Counted from the stretch's first letter, positions 16,151 through 24,406 are shown. The stretch is 64,000 nt of DNA from Nocardia vermiculata NBRC 100427 (GCF_001613265.1 NZ_BDCA01000019.1:94147-158146), one strand, 5' to 3'. Made by a program: numbers and translations. The notes: a model not told the origin generated them from the sequence alone.

Positions 16151-17371
16151 ATGAGCGATTCCCATCATGAAATTCCGATAACACCGGAGGCGTTGGAGCA
16201 GCTTTCGGAGGAACTCGACGCTAGGATGCCGGACCTCCTCGACGAGGTTCGTGATCTCCTGGCGGCCGAATGGCCCGACTACGCGCGCTATCTCGACGAG
16301 CATCGTCCCGAAGTGGCCGAGGTCGGCGTGCTGTTCGTCCATCGGATGCTGGATCTCGCCGAACACGGCCCCCGAACCGATGACGGCGCAGGTGAGGCCG
16401 TTACCGCACCCACCCAGCTGGTTTTCGAACAGGTCGGCCGCCAGCAGTTGCAGGACGGTGCGGATCTGTCGGACCTCCTGGGTGCGTACCAGGTGGGGGC
16501 CCGGGCAGCGTGGCATCACGTGGCCGAAACCGCGCTCAAACTGGATCTGGGACCCGAAGTGCTGGCGATCCTGGCCGAAGCCGTCTTCGCATTCGTCGAC
16601 GAATTCTCTGCAGCCTCCGCGCACGGCTATGTACTGGAACAATCCGCCTCCAGTGCAGCGCGCGAGCGGCACCGTGAGGAATTGTCGGAAATGCTGCTTT
16701 CGGGCAGATCGGACACGATCGCGATCCGCTTGGCAGCCGACCGGGCCGGTTGGCAATTGCCCGCCGAGGTCGCGGTCGTGCTCGTGGACCCGGCCGATGC
16801 GCGTTCCTGTGGCGTGGTGGAGCATTTCGGCAGTCAGTGCCTGCCCATCCGCCGCGACGACGCGGTCGGCGCGATCGTTCCCAACCCGGGCCTGGCCGGG
16901 CGCAGTATCCGGCTGGTGGCCGCGTTGCGGGACTGTTCGGCAGTGATCGGCGACTCCCTGAGCCTGGATCTGCTGCCCGCCGGTATGCGGGTCGCGCGGA
17001 TAGCCCTGCGATTACGCAAGGCGGGTGTGTTGACGGGGACACCGGTGATGGTGGCCGACGAGATCGACACCATCATCGCCAACCGGGACGAGTGGCTGCT
17101 GGAGTCGCTGCGCGCCCAAGTGTTGCGGCCGCTGCAGGAACTGACCGACGGCAAGCGAGATCGGCTGGTGGAGACCCTCAAGAGCTGGCTGTGGAATATG
17201 GGTGACCGCCACGCCATGGCCGACGAACTGCACATCCACCCCCAAACCGTGCGCTACCGCATGGACAGATTGCACGACGTCTTCGGTGACACCCTCGACT
17301 CCCCCCGCGAACGAGCCCGCATGTACCTGGCCCTGACCTGGACCAGCGGAAACGGCGTGAACCAGGGCTAG
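16151..17371 (+). CDS. PucR-type helix-turn-helix transcriptional regulator
   Basis: 406 residues. The N-terminal half (about 1-170) is an all-helical RsbRD-like domain, the centre resembles the degenerate GGDEF-like domain of CdaR/PucR proteins, and the C-terminus carries the HTH_30 DNA-binding segment (MADELHIHPQTVRYRMDRL). ATG at 16151 is preceded by GGAGAGGA at good spacing; the open frame extends upstream into antisense hpnC but without an equally good site. It is divergent from the nine-gene hopanoid operon over 104 bp, so it is the natural candidate for its regulator; the ligand is unknown. Its stop overlaps that of the convergent histidine kinase gene by 3 bp (CTAG). Confidence 0.9.
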   Translation: MSDSHHEIPITPEALEQLSEELDARMPDLLDEVRDLLAAEWPDYARYLDEHRPEVAEVGVLFVHRMLDLAEHGPRTDDGAGEAVTAPTQLVFEQVGRQQLQDGADLSDLLGAYQVGARAAWHHVAETALKLDLGPEVLAILAEAVFAFVDEFSAASAHGYVLEQSASSAARERHREELSEMLLSGRSDTIAIRLAADRAGWQLPAEVAVVLVDPADARSCGVVEHFGSQCLPIRRDDAVGAIVPNPGLAGRSIRLVAALRDCSAVIGDSLSLDLLPAGMRVARIALRLRKAGVLTGTPVMVADEIDTIIANRDEWLLESLRAQVLRPLQELTDGKRDRLVETLKSWLWNMGDRHAMADELHIHPQTVRYRMDRLHDVFGDTLDSPRERARMYLALTWTSGNGVNQG

Positions 17372-19122
17372 TGCGGCTCGGCCGAAACCCCGCCGGAGCG
17401 AAGCGGCGGCAATTCGACACGGAAGAGGGCGCCACCGTCCTCGGCGTCGCGCACCTCGATGGTGCCGCCGTGTCCGGCCACGACGTCGGCGACGATGGCC
17501 AGGCCCAAACCGGCGCCGCCGTCGTCGCGGCTGCGGGCGTCGTCCAGGCGCACGAATCGTTGGAATATCCGGTCGCGGTCGGCTGCGGCGACGCCGGGGC
17601 CGTCGTCGCCGACCTCGAGCACGACCCGGCCGTCGCGGCGTTCGAGATGTACGCGGACGAGTGCGGTGGCGTGGCGTTGCGCGTTGTCGACCAGGTTGCC
17701 CAGTACTCGGGCGAGCTGAATGCGGCTGCCTTGCACCATGAGCGATTCGTCGGGGAGCTCCAGTAGGGTGCGGTGCCGGTCGCCGGCTCGGCGGGAGAGT
17801 TCTTCCCGGACCAGGGTGGTCAGGTCGATCTCGTCACGGCGGGGTTGTTCGCCGGAGTCGAGGCGTGCGAGGAGCAGCAGGTCGGTGGCGAGTTGCTGCA
17901 ACCGGACGGTGTCGTCGACGACACCGTCGAGGTCGAGTAGCTGAGGATGGGCGCGGGCAACTTCGAGTTGGGTGCGCAGACTGGCGATGGGGCTTCGTAG
18001 TTCGTGTGCGGCGTCGGCGATGAAGCGGCGCTGTCGTTGTGCGGAGTTTTCCAGCGCGGACAGTGTGACGTTGGTGGTCCGTGCGAGTCGCGCGATCTCG
18101 TCGCGGGCGGCAGGTTCGGGGACCCGGCGGGACAGGTCGCCGTCGACGATTTCGGCCAGTTCGGTGCGGATCGCCTCGACCGGTCGCAGTGCACGGCGGG
18201 TTACGAGCCAGGTGACCGCGGCGACGACCGCGAGCAAGGGGCCGAGCCCGAGCAGCATGGCGGTGCGTACGCCGGAGACGGCACGGTCGGCGATACCGAG
18301 TGAGGTCGCGGAGTACACCGTCAGTGGGCGGCCGCCGGGTGTGGTGACGGACACGGCGGCGATGCGGTAGTCGTGGCCGCCGGTATCGGCATCGGCCACC
18401 GGGAGTCGCCCGTCGTGGAGGGCGACGTCGCTGCTCACTGTGCCCGGATCATCGTGTGGGCCGGGGCTGTCCGAGGTGGTCGCGGTGTCCGGCAGGTTCG
18501 TCAGCGCCGGGCCCGCCGAGGTGGGCGAGGTGTCGCGGGTGCCGCCCGCCCGGCGTTCGCTGTCGGAGAGGCCGTGTGACGCTGCCGAATCGTCGTCGTC
18601 CGTGTCGTCGTCATCATCCTCGTCGTCATCCTTGTCGTCCGCCGCCGCCTCCTCGTCGTCGGTGTCGTCGTCGGAGCGCTCGTCGTCCGAACTGTTGCTG
18701 TCCGTGTCGTCGCGGTCGGACTTCTCGTCCGAGCCGGCGAGGTTCACCGGGTCCCCGGATTGCTCTGCGGATGTCACGTCCCGGCCGGTGCCCAGGATCG
18801 GCCCCGGTGGTAGGTCGTCGGCGGCGGCCAGCACCACACCGTCGCGTGAAATGACCTGTACCGGTTGCTGGTCCGCGTCCGGGAGGTTCAGCTGGGCGAG
18901 ATCGGCACCGGTGGCGATGCGGTCGGCGATCGCCCGAGCATTCGTCTCGGCCTGCAGGCCGGCGCTGTCGACGAGGTTGTGCCGCAACACTGTCAGCACC
19001 GCCGCCCCGGCGGCGACCAGTGCCACCGCCACGACCACGGTGGCGCATGTCGTGGTGCGCGCCCGCACGGAACTCCACCAGCGCAGCCGGCGGGCGGGAG
19101 TGTCGTCCGGTGGCTCAGCCAC
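17368..19122 (-). CDS. Two-component sensor histidine kinase with Asp-rich extracytoplasmic domain
   Basis: About 584 residues. Two membrane helices (about 25-47 and 288-308) flank a large extracytoplasmic region, followed by HAMP, HisKA (H-box FIADAAHELRSPIASL, phosphorylated His about 372) and HATPase domains (N box LVDNAQRHA, G box DDGPGVAAADRDRIF, GAGLGLAIV). Residues about 131-179 are extraordinarily acidic: 31 Asp/Glu among 50, in runs such as DDKDDDEDDDDDTDDDD. Such a segment could bind Ca2+ or other divalent cations, but this is inference. The start is uncertain: GTG at 19122 overlaps the regulator gene by 8 bp and is preferred to GTG at 19152. Partner is the OmpR-type regulator immediately upstream. 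Confidence 0.93.
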   Translation of the reverse strand: MAEPPDDTPARRLRWWSSVRARTTTCATVVVAVALVAAGAAVLTVLRHNLVDSAGLQAETNARAIADRIATGADLAQLNLPDADQQPVQVISRDGVVLAAADDLPPGPILGTGRDVTSAEQSGDPVNLAGSDEKSDRDDTDSNSSDDERSDDDTDDEEAAADDKDDDEDDDDDTDDDDSAASHGLSDSERRAGGTRDTSPTSAGPALTNLPDTATTSDSPGPHDDPGTVSSDVALHDGRLPVADADTGGHDYRIAAVSVTTPGGRPLTVYSATSLGIADRAVSGVRTAMLLGLGPLLAVVAAVTWLVTRRALRPVEAIRTELAEIVDGDLSRRVPEPAARDEIARLARTTNVTLSALENSAQRQRRFIADAAHELRSPIASLRTQLEVARAHPQLLDLDGVVDDTVRLQQLATDLLLLARLDSGEQPRRDEIDLTTLVREELSRRAGDRHRTLLELPDESLMVQGSRIQLARVLGNLVDNAQRHATALVRVHLERRDGRVVLEVGDDGPGVAAADRDRIFQRFVRLDDARSRDDGGAGLGLAIVADVVAGHGGTIEVRDAEDGGALFRVELPPLRSGGVSAEPH

Positions 19123-19792
19123 GGGCAGCCACCAGCCGGTATCCGGCGCCACGCACGGTCAGGATGCTGCGGCGGCCGAACGGGGCGTCGATCTTGCGGC
19201 GTAGTGCGCTGATGTACACCTCGACGATATTGGGGTCCCCGTCGTAGGCGAAATCCCAGACATGGTCGAGGATCTGGGCCTTCGGCACGATCTGTTCGGC
19301 ACGCAACGCCAGATGCTCGAGGACCGCGAATTCCTTCGCCGTGAGGCTCACCGGCTGGTCGCCGCGGCGGCAGATGTGTGTCGCCGGATCGAGCGTCAGA
19401 TCACCGACCCGGACCATCGGCGCGCCGCCACGGGTGTTGCGGCGCAGCAGGGCCCGGATGCGGGCCAGCAGAACCACGTACGAGAACGGTTTGCACAGGT
19501 AGTCGTCCGCACCGGTGTCGAGTCCCTCGGCTTCGTCGTACTCGCCGTCCTTGGCGGTCAGCATCAGCACCGGTGTCCGATCGTCTTCTGCGCGCAGCGT
19601 GGCGCAGATCCGGTAGCCGTTGATCCCCGGCAGCATGATGTCGAGAATGATCAGGTCGTAACCGTTGGTGCGGGCCATGTGCAGGCCGTCGACGCCGTCG
19701 TGCGCGACGTCGGTCGCGAAGCCTTCCGCGGCCAGCCCTTTCGCAAGGGTGTCGGCCAACCGCTTCTCGTCCTCCACGATCAGTAGGCGCAT
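19115..19792 (-). CDS. OmpR/PhoB-family response regulator
   Basis: 225 residues. The receiver domain has the acidic pocket (VEDE), phospho-acceptor D51 in LIILDIMLPG, Thr in MLTAKDGE and Lys in LCKPFSY. The C-terminal winged helix (about 125-225) includes LTAKEFAVLEHLALRAEQIV and VEVYISALRRKID. It is cotranscribed with and overlaps the sensor kinase gene. ATG at 19792. The divergent promoter region towards the PepSY gene carries TTCAG repeats at one-helical-turn spacing, as expected for sites of this family, so it probably controls both its own operon and the PepSY gene. Confidence 0.96.
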   Translation of the reverse strand: MRLLIVEDEKRLADTLAKGLAAEGFATDVAHDGVDGLHMARTNGYDLIILDIMLPGINGYRICATLRAEDDRTPVLMLTAKDGEYDEAEGLDTGADDYLCKPFSYVVLLARIRALLRRNTRGGAPMVRVGDLTLDPATHICRRGDQPVSLTAKEFAVLEHLALRAEQIVPKAQILDHVWDFAYDGDPNIVEVYISALRRKIDAPFGRRSILTVRGAGYRLVAARG

Positions 19793-19815
19793 GGGGATCA
19801 GCTTCGCAGATTCTT

Positions 19816-19853
19816 CCTGAAGGGAATTTCAGGTTGCTTCAGCGAGCCTTCAG
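19816..19853. promoter_or_regulatory. TTCAG repeat cluster: likely binding site of the adjacent response regulator
   Basis: TTCAG starts at 19828, 19838 and 19849 (10 and 11 bp apart, one helical turn), and CCTGAA at 19816-19821 forms an inverted repeat with TTCAGG at 19828-19833. The cluster lies in the 120-bp gap between the response-regulator start (19792) and the PepSY gene start (19913), with the arrangement typical of OmpR-family tandem sites. Confidence 0.6.
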
Positions 19854-19912
19854 GTAGCCGCTGCCATGGTGGTCCCGTTGCCGAAATATCCACGGGTACA
19901 GGAGGAACCATC

Positions 19913-20296
19913 ATGGGATCGATCTCGAGCAGGATCTACCGCGGGATTCGCTGGCTGCTGATCGGCGCCGCGGCCGTCGCGACGGTCGGCACCGGCAGCC
20001 TGGCGGTGGCCGGCTGGTCGGACAATGGCCGGCAGCACGCGGCCTACGAGCCGGTCGCCGCCGTCCGCCCGCTGGCCGAACGAGCTCCCGCCGGCCCCGC
20101 GATCGACCGTAACCGGGCCGTCGAGGCGGCGCGCCACGAGATTCCGGACGCCACGGTGCTCTCGGCCGAACTCGACGACGAAAAGGGAACCCAGGTCTGG
20201 GAGGTCGACCTGCGCGATGCCCGGGGCGCCGAGTTCGAGGTCACCGTGGACGCGACCAGTGGCGCCGTGCTGTCGGCAATGCGGGACGACGACTGA
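19913..20296 (+). CDS. PepSY-domain single-pass membrane protein
   Basis: 127 residues: an N-terminal membrane helix or signal anchor (about 14-34) and one extracytoplasmic PepSY domain with the typical ending EVDLRDARGAEFEVTVDATSGAVL. ATG at 19913 is preceded by GGAGGAACC at suitable spacing. PepSY proteins often sit beside two-component systems of this type and may modulate the sensor or an extracytoplasmic protease. Here it is divergent from the kinase/regulator pair, across the TTCAG repeats. No enzymatic residues are visible. Function is inferred from context only. Confidence 0.87.
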   Translation: MGSISSRIYRGIRWLLIGAAAVATVGTGSLAVAGWSDNGRQHAAYEPVAAVRPLAERAPAGPAIDRNRAVEAARHEIPDATVLSAELDDEKGTQVWEVDLRDARGAEFEVTVDATSGAVLSAMRDDD

Positions 20297-20320
20297 ACCG
20301 CCCGGCCGACTCGCGAGGCG

Positions 20321-20677
20321 CTACAGCGCGTGGCCGACCGCGTAACCGGCCAGCGCCGCGGCGAGTCCGCTCACCACGCTGACCACTACGTTCAGCACCG
20401 CGTAGAGCGTCACCCGCTGTTCGAGCAGGCGCACGGTCTCGTAGCCGAAGGTGCTGTAGGTGGTCAGTGCACCGCAGAAGCCGGTGCCGGCGAGCGCGAG
20501 TACCGGGGTACCGACGGCGGCACCGGTCAGGGTGCCCAGGATCAGGCAGCCGACGATGTTCACCGTCAGTGTGCCCCACGGGAATACGCTGTCGTGGCGG
20601 CCTTGGACGAATCGGTCGGTCAGATAGCGGACCGGGGCGCCGATCATCGCGCCGACGAAGACCAGGAGCACCGTCAC
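20321..20677 (-). CDS. crcB: CrcB/Fluc fluoride channel subunit (second of pair)
   Basis: 118-residue four-helix membrane protein. The family signatures are visible: GAMIGAPVRYLTDR, FPWGTLTVNIVGCLILG and GFCGALTTYSTFGYE. Fluc channels are dual-topology dimers that expel fluoride; organisms with two adjacent genes usually form a heterodimer of opposite topology. GTG at 20677 overlaps the stop of the upstream crcB by 4 bp (GTGA). I see no fluoride riboswitch in front of the unit. Confidence 0.95.
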   Translation of the reverse strand: MTVLLVFVGAMIGAPVRYLTDRFVQGRHDSVFPWGTLTVNIVGCLILGTLTGAAVGTPVLALAGTGFCGALTTYSTFGYETVRLLEQRVTLYAVLNVVVSVVSGLAAALAGYAVGHAL

Positions 20678-21114
20678 GGCCGCTCACCTGCTATCCGGTC
20701 GCGCAGGACAGCGAACCGGGTCAGGGTGACTCCGGCCAGTACGGCGAGCAGCGCGGCGAGCACGGTGCCGGCGAGGTAGACGAATCCGAGGATCACCGAG
20801 TCGGCGGCCAGCAGGCCGCGGAATTCCACGGCGTAGGTGGAGAAGGTGGTGAATCCGCCGAGGAAACCCACGCCGAGGAATGGCCGCACCAGCCGGTGGG
20901 CGGACCAGACCTCGGTGATCAACACCATCAGGATGCCGATGGCGAGGCACCCGAGAACGTTCTCGGCGAATGTGCCCCAGGGGAAGTGACCGGGCCGGGT
21001 GGGCAGCAGCTGCGACAGCCCGTAGCGGGCGAGGCCGCCGAGACCGCCACCCAGCGAGATCACCGCGAGCACGGGAACGTGCTCGCGGACAAGGGCGGCC
21101 CGGTGCTCGTTCAC
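20674..21114 (-). CDS. crcB: CrcB/Fluc fluoride channel subunit (first of pair)
   Basis: 146 residues with GGGLGGLARYGLSQ, FPWGTFAENVLGCLAIG and GFLGGFTTFSTYAVE, the Fluc family motifs. It is longer than the downstream copy owing to N- and C-terminal tails. GTG at 21114 overlaps the PAP2 gene stop by 4 bp (GTGA), while in-frame codons further upstream lie inside the PAP2 gene. It probably assembles with the following CrcB subunit as a heterodimeric fluoride exporter. Confidence 0.94.
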   Translation of the reverse strand: MNEHRAALVREHVPVLAVISLGGGLGGLARYGLSQLLPTRPGHFPWGTFAENVLGCLAIGILMVLITEVWSAHRLVRPFLGVGFLGGFTTFSTYAVEFRGLLAADSVILGFVYLAGTVLAALLAVLAGVTLTRFAVLRDRIAGERP

Positions 21115-21758
21115 CTGCGCGCGGCGGGGATCTTCGCGGTCTCGGCGACCAGCGGGGCGAGGGCGGATTCTCTCAGCCTGTGCACCACCGTGGTCGCGGG
21201 GCGCACCAGCAGCAGGGTGATCGCGAGAGCCACGGGAACCGCCAGGACCGCCGCGCCGAGAACGTCGTGCGGATAGTGCGCGCCGACATAGACCCGGCTG
21301 AAACCTTCGAGCAGCGCGATGACCAGCGTGATCCAGCCGAGCCGTCGATTCAGCAGGAAGAGGACGGTGACGGTGGCCGCGGCCGTGGTGGTGTGCCCGC
21401 TGGGGAACGAGTAGTCGCTGAGGACCGGACATTCGTCGACGAAGTAGGCGGTCGGTACACCGCGGCACGGACGTGGTTCGGCGACGATCACCTTCACCAC
21501 TTCGGCGACCATGTAGGTCGCGACGACGCTGACCGGAGCCAGCAGCGCCAGCGCCATCGACCGATCGTCGCGGCCGCGCGCCAGCCACCACCCGGCGACC
21601 ATCAGGACTCCGAACAGCACCAGCGCGGCGTCGGTCCACAGGAGCATCGCCTCGTTGAGCCACCGAGTGTTGTCGGCGAAGTCGGTGATGGTGGTGAACA
21701 GCGGCCGATCGATTCCGGGGCCGCCGGCAGCCATCGGGGCCTGGGAGGGGGTCGTCAA
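21111..21758 (-). CDS. PAP2-family membrane phosphatase
   Basis: 215-residue multi-pass protein of the phosphatidic acid phosphatase type 2 family. All three active-site blocks are present: KVIVAEPRP, PSGHTTTAAA and SRVYVGAHYPHDVLGA. It probably dephosphorylates a lipid phosphate such as undecaprenyl diphosphate or phosphatidylglycerol phosphate; the exact substrate cannot be read. Start TTG at 21758 or ATG at 21734, neither with a strong ribosome-binding site. It is translationally coupled to two crcB genes. Confidence 0.9.
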   Translation of the reverse strand: MTTPSQAPMAAGGPGIDRPLFTTITDFADNTRWLNEAMLLWTDAALVLFGVLMVAGWWLARGRDDRSMALALLAPVSVVATYMVAEVVKVIVAEPRPCRGVPTAYFVDECPVLSDYSFPSGHTTTAAATVTVLFLLNRRLGWITLVIALLEGFSRVYVGAHYPHDVLGAAVLAVPVALAITLLLVRPATTVVHRLRESALAPLVAETAKIPAARR

Positions 21759-21895
21759 CGCGTATCCGATCTGATCTGGCCCGGGATCTCCGGGCGAGCG
21801 GGGGAGGTGTCGCGATCATTTCTACCGTGTCCGGCGGGTGAGCACCCTGGCGACCGCTGCGGTCCGGTCCGGTGCCCGTGCCATAACCTTGCCGT

Positions 21896-22654
21896 ATGAC
21901 CGAATCTGCTCCTGCGCTGCGCATCGGCTACGTTCCGGGCGTCACCGTCGCCAAGTGGGCGCGGGTGTGGGCCGAGCGGTTCCCGGACGCACCACTGGAG
22001 CTCGTTGCGGTGCCGCAGGCACGGCAGCGTGACGCCCTGGTGCGGGGTGAAGTCGATATGTGTTTCGTGCGGCTGCCGCTCGATCGTGCGGAGCTGCACG
22101 CGATTCCGCTGTACAGCGAAGTCGCGGTGGCGGTGGTGCCGAAAGATCACCCGATCGCGTTGTTCGACGAGGTGAGCCTGGCGGACCTGGACGGCGAACG
22201 GATGCAGGATGCGAGCGATATCGATGCGCTGGACGCAACGGTGGAGCTGGTAGCCGCGGTCGGTGGGGCGGCCGTGGTCCCGCATGCTCTGGCGCGGCTG
22301 CATCACCGCCGGGATCTGATCTTCCGCCCGGTCACCGATGTCGAACCCACCCAGGTTTCGCTGGCGTGGCCGATCGACGATCCGGGCGAGTATGTCGAGG
22401 AGTTCATCGGAGTGGTGCGTGGGCGTAGTGCACGCAGTTCCCGCACCGCCGGTGAACGGGATCGCCGCGGCCGCGGTGAGGCGAGCGGACGGTCGGGCAG
22501 CGCTGCGGGAACGGACCGCCGTGCTCCGGGCTCGTCGGCGGGCACCGGACGTCGGGGCGGTGCGGTTCAGCGTGGTGACGCTGCGCGGCGGGCCGGTGCC
22601 GCGGGGCGGGGGCGTCCGGGAAAGAGCGGGCCCCGCAAACGGCGCGGCCGGTAG
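21896..22654 (+). CDS. LysR-type ligand-binding domain protein lacking a DNA-binding domain
   Basis: 252 residues. Residues about 7-180 resemble the periplasmic-binding-like effector domain of LysR regulators (RIGYVPGVTVAKWARVWAERF, VDMCFVRLP, VAVVVPKDHPIA, VGGAAVVPHALAR), but no N-terminal helix-turn-helix precedes it. The C-terminal 75 residues are Arg/Gly/Ser-rich and strongly basic, ending GKSGPRKRRGR, and could bind nucleic acid nonspecifically. TAACCT at 21884-21889, 6 nt before the ATG, may be the -10 of a leaderless transcript, which supports this start over a lost upstream HTH. Divergent from the PAP2-crcB unit. Role unknown. Confidence 0.8.
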   Translation: MTESAPALRIGYVPGVTVAKWARVWAERFPDAPLELVAVPQARQRDALVRGEVDMCFVRLPLDRAELHAIPLYSEVAVAVVPKDHPIALFDEVSLADLDGERMQDASDIDALDATVELVAAVGGAAVVPHALARLHHRRDLIFRPVTDVEPTQVSLAWPIDDPGEYVEEFIGVVRGRSARSSRTAGERDRRGRGEASGRSGSAAGTDRRAPGSSAGTGRRGGAVQRGDAARRAGAAGRGRPGKSGPRKRRGR

Positions 22655-22724
22655 GTGCCGCAGCGGCGGGGCCGGATCCGTGTAGCGCGGGCGGGCCGAG
22701 GACGACGCCGCCGGGGACAACACG

Positions 22725-22760
22725 GCGCGGCCGCCGAGTCGGTGGACTCGACGGCCGCGC
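22725..22760. terminator. Strong hairpin between convergent LysR-like and DUF2631 genes
   Basis: A 16-bp stem (left arm from 22725, right arm to 22760) with one mismatch and a GGTG tetraloop at 22741-22744. It lies between the stops of two convergent genes and could serve both strands. No T-run follows. Confidence 0.6.
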
Positions 22761-22785
22761 GGGTAATGCTGCGGGACCGACCGAC

Positions 22786-23085
22786 TCAGCGCGGCTTGCG
22801 GCTGATGATCGAATCGCGGATCAGGATGGCGGCGATTGCGGCCGCGAAGCCGATCAGGAAGATGTAGCCGGTGTCGCCGGTGCCCGACGACGAGCCCTGC
22901 TGGTTCTCGAACAGCATGGCCAGCAACAGGACCACGACGACCCAACCGGCGATCCGGAAGGTGCGCCGGGATTCACCGCTCCAGCCCCATGCGGCGGAGG
23001 GAACTTCAGCGGGATCGACCTTGGTGACAACGCCGGCGTTCTCGGCGGGTTCCAGTTCCGTGGCGGCCACGTTCGCTCCCATCAT
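22786..23085 (-). CDS. DUF2631 small membrane protein
   Basis: 99 residues, two predicted membrane helices (about 46-61 and 72-92) after a hydrophilic N-terminus containing AWGWSGESRRTFRIAGW, the conserved core of DUF2631 proteins; ends RDSIISRKPR. The gene is commonly found beside dxr in Mycobacteriales, as here (divergent, about 150 bp away). ATG at 23085 or 23082. No function is established for the family. Confidence 0.85.
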   Translation of the reverse strand: MMGANVAATELEPAENAGVVTKVDPAEVPSAAWGWSGESRRTFRIAGWVVVVLLLAMLFENQQGSSSGTGDTGYIFLIGFAAAIAAILIRDSIISRKPR

Positions 23086-23239
23086 TCCGTGATCGCTGCG
23101 GCTCCGGTACGTCGTGCACCGTGAGTTCCGCAGGTCGTGAAGGTGACTGTGTGAATATGGTTGCATACGACCGGCCGTCGTAGCCAGCGGGGTGAGCGTC
23201 GCGTCGGTTCGGCGGGTACCGACCGTGGACAATGAGTGC

Positions 23240-24385
23240 GTGTCCGACATCGTGAAAGTTCTGCTGCTGGGCAGCACCGGCTCCATCGGAACCCAGGCCC
23301 TGCAGGTCATCGCCGCCAACCCGGATCGTTTCCGCGTGGTCGGCCTGGCCGCCCGCGGCGGCAGTCCCGAGCTGCTCGCCGAGCAGATCCGTGCCACCGG
23401 CATCGATATCGATGCGGTAGCCGTCGCCGAGCCGGCCGCCGCGGCGCAGCTCGGCGTGCCGCTGGCCGGCCCGGATGCGGTGACCGAACTGGTCCGCCGT
23501 ACCGACGCCGATGTGGTGCTCAATGCCCTGGTGGGCTCGCTCGGACTGCAGCCGACTCTTGCCACCCTGGAATCGGGGCGCCGGTTGGCGCTGGCCAACA
23601 AGGAATCACTGGTCGCGGGCGGCAGTTTGGTCACCCGCGCCGCGGCACCCGGACAGATCGTTCCGGTCGACTCGGAGCATTCGGCGATGGCGCAGTGCCT
23701 GCGCGGCGGCCGTGCCGAGGAGGTGGCGCGCCTGGTGCTGACGGCGTCGGGCGGGCCGTTCCGGGGCTGGAGCACCGAGATGCTGGAGTCGGTCGGTCCG
23801 GACGAGGCGAAGGCCCATCCGACCTGGTCGATGGGCCTGATGAACACGCTGAATTCGGCCACCCTGATGAACAAGGGGCTGGAGCTGATCGAGGCTCACA
23901 TGCTGTTCGGCATCGACTACGACAGGATCGATGTCACGGTGCATCCGCAGTCGATCGTGCATTCCATGGCGACCTTCACCGACGGCTCCACCCTGGCTCA
24001 GGCCAGCCCGCCCGATATGAAGCTGCCGATCGCGCTGGCGCTGGGCTGGCCGGACCGCGTCGCCGGCACCCTCGCTCCGATCGACTTCGGCACCGCGTTC
24101 ACCTGGGAGTTCGAACCCGTCGACAACGAGGTGTTCCCGGCGGTGGAACTCGCCCGTACGGCCGGTAAGGCCGGTGGCAGTATGACCGCGATCTACAACG
24201 CGGCCAACGAGATCGCCGTGCAGGCCTTCCTCGACGGCGTCCTGCGCTTTCCCGATATCGTGCGCACGGTGGCGAGGGTGATCGAGTCGGCAGACCGCTG
24301 GAGCGAAGAACCCAGTACGTTGGACGAGGTGCTCGCGGCGGACGCGTGGGCGCGGCAGCGTGCGCGCACGCTCGTGAGCAACTGA
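23240..24385 (+). CDS. dxr: 1-deoxy-D-xylulose-5-phosphate reductoisomerase
   Basis: 381-residue MEP-pathway enzyme converting DXP to MEP with NADPH. The NADPH-binding GSTGSIG is at the N-terminus, and the catalytic region includes VDSEHSAMAQCL, LTASGGPFRG and SMGLMNTLNSATLMNKGLELIEAH (metal ligands Asp/Glu and flexible loop); NAANEIAV is near the C-terminus. GTG at 23240 places the Rossmann motif about 10 residues from the start; GTG at 23192 is possible but adds 16 nonconserved residues. First gene of the dxr-rip1-ispG-GNAT group, the same order as in Mycobacterium. Confidence 0.95.
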   Translation: MSDIVKVLLLGSTGSIGTQALQVIAANPDRFRVVGLAARGGSPELLAEQIRATGIDIDAVAVAEPAAAAQLGVPLAGPDAVTELVRRTDADVVLNALVGSLGLQPTLATLESGRRLALANKESLVAGGSLVTRAAAPGQIVPVDSEHSAMAQCLRGGRAEEVARLVLTASGGPFRGWSTEMLESVGPDEAKAHPTWSMGLMNTLNSATLMNKGLELIEAHMLFGIDYDRIDVTVHPQSIVHSMATFTDGSTLAQASPPDMKLPIALALGWPDRVAGTLAPIDFGTAFTWEFEPVDNEVFPAVELARTAGKAGGSMTAIYNAANEIAVQAFLDGVLRFPDIVRTVARVIESADRWSEEPSTLDEVLAADAWARQRARTLVSN

Positions 24386-24406
24386 TTCAGGAGGGTTCTG
24401 CACCGC

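Noticed and set aside
18586..18732. GTC/GAC repeat tract as a CRISPR or satellite array
   Set aside because: The repeat is trinucleotide, in frame, and encodes the Asp-rich segment of the kinase; there are no spacers or unit repeats of CRISPR size.
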